This document shows, piece by piece, positions 62,275 to 64,000 of a stretch of 64,000 nt of DNA. This DNA is from Nostoc sp. NIES-4103. Lineage in GTDB: Bacteria > Cyanobacteriota > Cyanobacteriia > Cyanobacteriales > Nostocaceae. The notes beneath the pieces were generated by a model that saw only the letters and a list, made by a program, of their open reading frames with translations, did no database searches and had not been told where the DNA came from. Each line of letters begins with the position of its first letter. The stretch's first letter is position 1. Where the stretch lies: positions 2,986,926 to 3,050,925 of the forward strand of contig NZ_AP018288.1 in the NCBI RefSeq assembly GCF_002368335.1, written 5' to 3'. The translations under genes were made by a program, and so were the position numbers.

Positions 62275-62673
62275 TCACTTTGGTTCTTGCCGCTTGAACT
62301 TCAACTTAATGGCTCCTTTGCTACCAGCTTTTACACCATTGCCAATTAATTTAACTTCTCCTTCACCACTAATTTCCACCGATAGCTCAATTTCATCTAG
62401 CTGCATTCTGGAGTTGACTTTTGCTTGCTCTTCTGCATGACTAAACAATTTTCCCACTACTTTGAGAAAGTGAGTCATATTTTGCTCTAATTTTTGAGCG
62501 CTAACTTTAACAGCATCTCCTACAGCTTTAGTTTTAGTAGTCTCCCTGACTGCTTCTTCTCCCCAACTTCGTGGATTACTAATTCCGCTTTTAGCACCGT
62601 CAGGAATTGATATTTGAGGTGTTTCATCGGTAACAATCCATAAGCTGTCTGAGTCTGTTGGTGTGTCTAACAT
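62275..62673 (-). CDS. Trypco1/CU044_2847-like small protein
   Basis: A 132-residue protein. Its C-terminal half (QLDEIELSVEISGEGEVKLI followed by GNGVKAGSKGAIKLKFKR) matches the trypsin-co-occurring domain type 1 / CU044_2847 family, known from multi-gene conflict systems with proteases. The caspase gene starts one base behind its stop, so both form an operon. It probably acts as an adaptor or constant component of the caspase system, now damaged by the deletion downstream. The assignment is from memory of the family pattern. Confidence 0.6.
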   Translation of the reverse strand: MLDTPTDSDSLWIVTDETPQISIPDGAKSGISNPRSWGEEAVRETTKTKAVGDAVKVSAQKLEQNMTHFLKVVGKLFSHAEEQAKVNSRMQLDEIELSVEISGEGEVKLIGNGVKAGSKGAIKLKFKRQEPK

Positions 62674-62774
62674 ACTACATTAAGTGTTTATCTTAGTATC
62701 TTGGCATAAATATATATATAAGGGTAGAAGTGCTTTTTGGGAATTGTGATTAACAAGACGATATCTATGACGGG

Positions 62775-62989
62775 CTATGTTTTGTCTGTTTACCTTTTGA
62801 TGATGCAGCCGCTACAATTTTTGGCAACATTCATGCTTTTGTGGCAACTTTAGCTATTTCTATTGCCCCTTACGATTATTAATTGTATCAATTGCCTAAG
62901 GGGATAATTTAATATTAGTTACGCACAATATCAGTGAATTTAGTCGGCTGAGTGGATTACAGATTGAGAATTGGGAGGAAACAGGTTGA
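62775..62989 (+). pseudogene. Decayed vapC (PIN-domain toxin) gene
   Basis: One frame reads LCFVCLPFDDAAATIFGNIH then AFVATLAISIAPYDY and stops (62775-62882); a second frame from about 62903 reads DNLILVTHNISEFSRLSGLQ then IENWEETG. Together they match the C-terminal half of VapC toxins (PFDDAAAxxYGxIR ... PxDxxIA ... LVTxNxxEFxRxxGLxxExW). A stop and a frameshift break it, and the N-terminal half and the antitoxin are absent. The broken 5' end abuts GATATCTATGACGGGCTA, a form of the dispersed repeat found at 25704. Confidence 0.75.
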
Positions 62990-63161
62990 TAGTGGGATTT
63001 TGATTCTTCTTTATCCGCTCATACTTCGTTACCATGGAATTAGTCTTGTGTCAAGATAAAATCAAGGAAAATACGTCAAAAAATGGTAGTAAAAAGTAAG
63101 CAAAAAGTAAGAAACGATTTTTTGAGAAAACGCTAAAAGACAGATATAGTAAGGAAAATAA

Positions 63162-64000
63162 ATGGTACGACCGCGCAAGATATTTGCTCAGCATTGGCTC
63201 AAAAGTGAAAAGGCTCTGGACGCAATCATCAAAGCAGCAGCATGTCAAGCGAGCGATCGCATCCTGGAAATAGGGCCAGGAACCGGCATTCTCACTCGTC
63301 GTTTATTACCTTTGGTACAATCTCTACTTGCAGTGGAAATTGACTACGATTTGTGCAAACTATTAGTCAAACAACTAGGTAAAACAGAAAATTTTTTACT
63401 ACTGCAAGGAGACTTTCTCACCCTAGATTTACCATCACACACAGCAGCATTTCCTAACTTTCAAAAGCAAAATAAAGTAGTAGCTAATATCCCTTACAAC
63501 ATCACAGGGCCAATCATCGAAAAACTACTCGGCACAATTGCGAAACCCAACCCAGAACCCTTTGACTCAATTGTGCTACTAGTGCAAAAAGAAGTAGCAG
63601 AAAGATTGTATGCTAAACCAGGGTCGAAAGCATTTGGAGCGTTGAGCGTGAGAGTGCAATATTTAGCGGATTGTGAATTAATTTGTACAGTTCCAAGAGC
63701 CGCATTCCACCCACCCCCAAAAGTAGATTCAGCAGTCGTGCGGTTACATCCTCGACAAATAGAAACACCAGCAATTGACCCCCGCAAGTTAGAAAACTTA
63801 GTCAAATTGGGATTTGGGGCAAAGCGCAAAATGTTACGAAATAATTTACAACCAGTTATCGAACGCGATCGCCTGACACAATTACTGGAAAAATTAGAGA
63901 TAAATCCCCAAACCCGCGCCGAAGACCTCAGCGTTAACCAATGGGTAACACTAGCCAATGAGTTGGAAGTAGGGAGTAGCGGAAAATGGGGAGATGAGGG
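63162..64000 (+). CDS. rsmA: 16S rRNA (adenine1518-N6/adenine1519-N6)-dimethyltransferase, 3' end outside window
   Basis: The ATG at 63162 follows AAGGAAAATAA. The 279 visible residues contain ILEIGPGTGILTRRL (S-adenosylmethionine binding), VANIPYNITGPII (the NLPYN-type catalytic motif), VQKEVAERLYAKPG, and FHPPPKVDSAVVRL: the KsgA/RsmA family that dimethylates two adenines near the 3' end of 16S rRNA. The frame is still open at the window edge. Since the family normally ends near this length, the last residues (VGSSGKWGDE) probably come from a heptamer-type repeat extending the C-terminus. Confidence 0.95.
   Translation, partial: MVRPRKIFAQHWLKSEKALDAIIKAAACQASDRILEIGPGTGILTRRLLPLVQSLLAVEIDYDLCKLLVKQLGKTENFLLLQGDFLTLDLPSHTAAFPNFQKQNKVVANIPYNITGPIIEKLLGTIAKPNPEPFDSIVLLVQKEVAERLYAKPGSKAFGALSVRVQYLADCELICTVPRAAFHPPPKVDSAVVRLHPRQIETPAIDPRKLENLVKLGFGAKRKMLRNNLQPVIERDRLTQLLEKLEINPQTRAEDLSVNQWVTLANELEVGSSGKWGDE

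Overview
The window most likely comes from the chromosome of a filamentous, heterocyst-forming cyanobacterium (Nostocales, Nostoc-like). Signs of this are frequent GCGATCGC (HIP1-type) octamers inside and between genes, heptanucleotide tandem repeats, many short inverted-repeat elements, Uma2-family genes, CHAT/STAND and caspase-type genes, multi-PAS kinases, and an XisA/XisC-like recombinase. No rRNA or CRISPR array was seen. One tRNA (Asp, GTC) lies upstream of gltX on the same strand.

Region by region: (1) 1-13.2 kb, all on +, is the downstream part of a biosynthetic cluster. It holds the end of a protein with a C-terminal phosphopantetheinyl-transferase domain of the kind found at the end of enediyne/polyene iterative PKSs, two tandem flavin-halogenase-like proteins, an ALDH3-type aldehyde dehydrogenase, a carotenoid-cleavage-type oxygenase, an FAD oxidoreductase, two DUF1702 proteins, a DUF302 protein and a ferritin-like PF10118 protein. 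The PKS core would lie to the left of the window. (2) 13.6-18.9 kb holds a CHAT-STAND-TPR conflict protein with a small membrane partner, then a toxin-antitoxin pair whose antitoxin has been duplicated and truncated. (3) 19-24 kb, on -, carries gltX, tRNA-Asp and two tandem Ser/Thr kinases that share a C-terminal domain. (4) 24-38 kb is a mixture of conserved genes (RecB-like nuclease, class V aminotransferase, glycosyltransferase, YjbQ, Nif3, beta-CASP metallo-hydrolase) and small mobile debris, including MITEs and tnpB and pentapeptide fragments. It also has a strong CRP-type site and a 40-residue membrane protein gene.

(5) 38.8-46.9 kb is the most unusual block. Iteron-like repeats precede a ParF/ParG-like partition pair, followed by two translationally coupled giant genes (1012 and 1223 aa). 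The second is a superfamily-2 helicase with a possible nuclease-like N-terminus; the first has no family I can name. This looks like a plasmid-derived or defence-type locus and is my best candidate for an undescribed system. (6) 47-55.9 kb has a GerMN lipoprotein, a 5'-nucleotidase, a surface-type protein with sixteen 31-residue repeats, a tyrosine recombinase with an R-Y-R-H-Y active site, a complete IS5-family element inserted just behind it, and a PA-IL-like lectin. (7) 56-64 kb has a seven-PAS histidine kinase interrupted by an in-frame repeat, two Uma2 genes, a Trypco1-like gene coupled to an internally deleted caspase-FGE gene, a decayed vapC, and the start of rsmA running off the window.

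Functional links are firm only inside operon-like runs: region 1, the toxin-antitoxin pair, the HNH pair, the two small membrane proteins near 30.2-31.0 kb, ParFG plus the two giant genes, and Trypco1-caspase. Elsewhere neighbours look unrelated.
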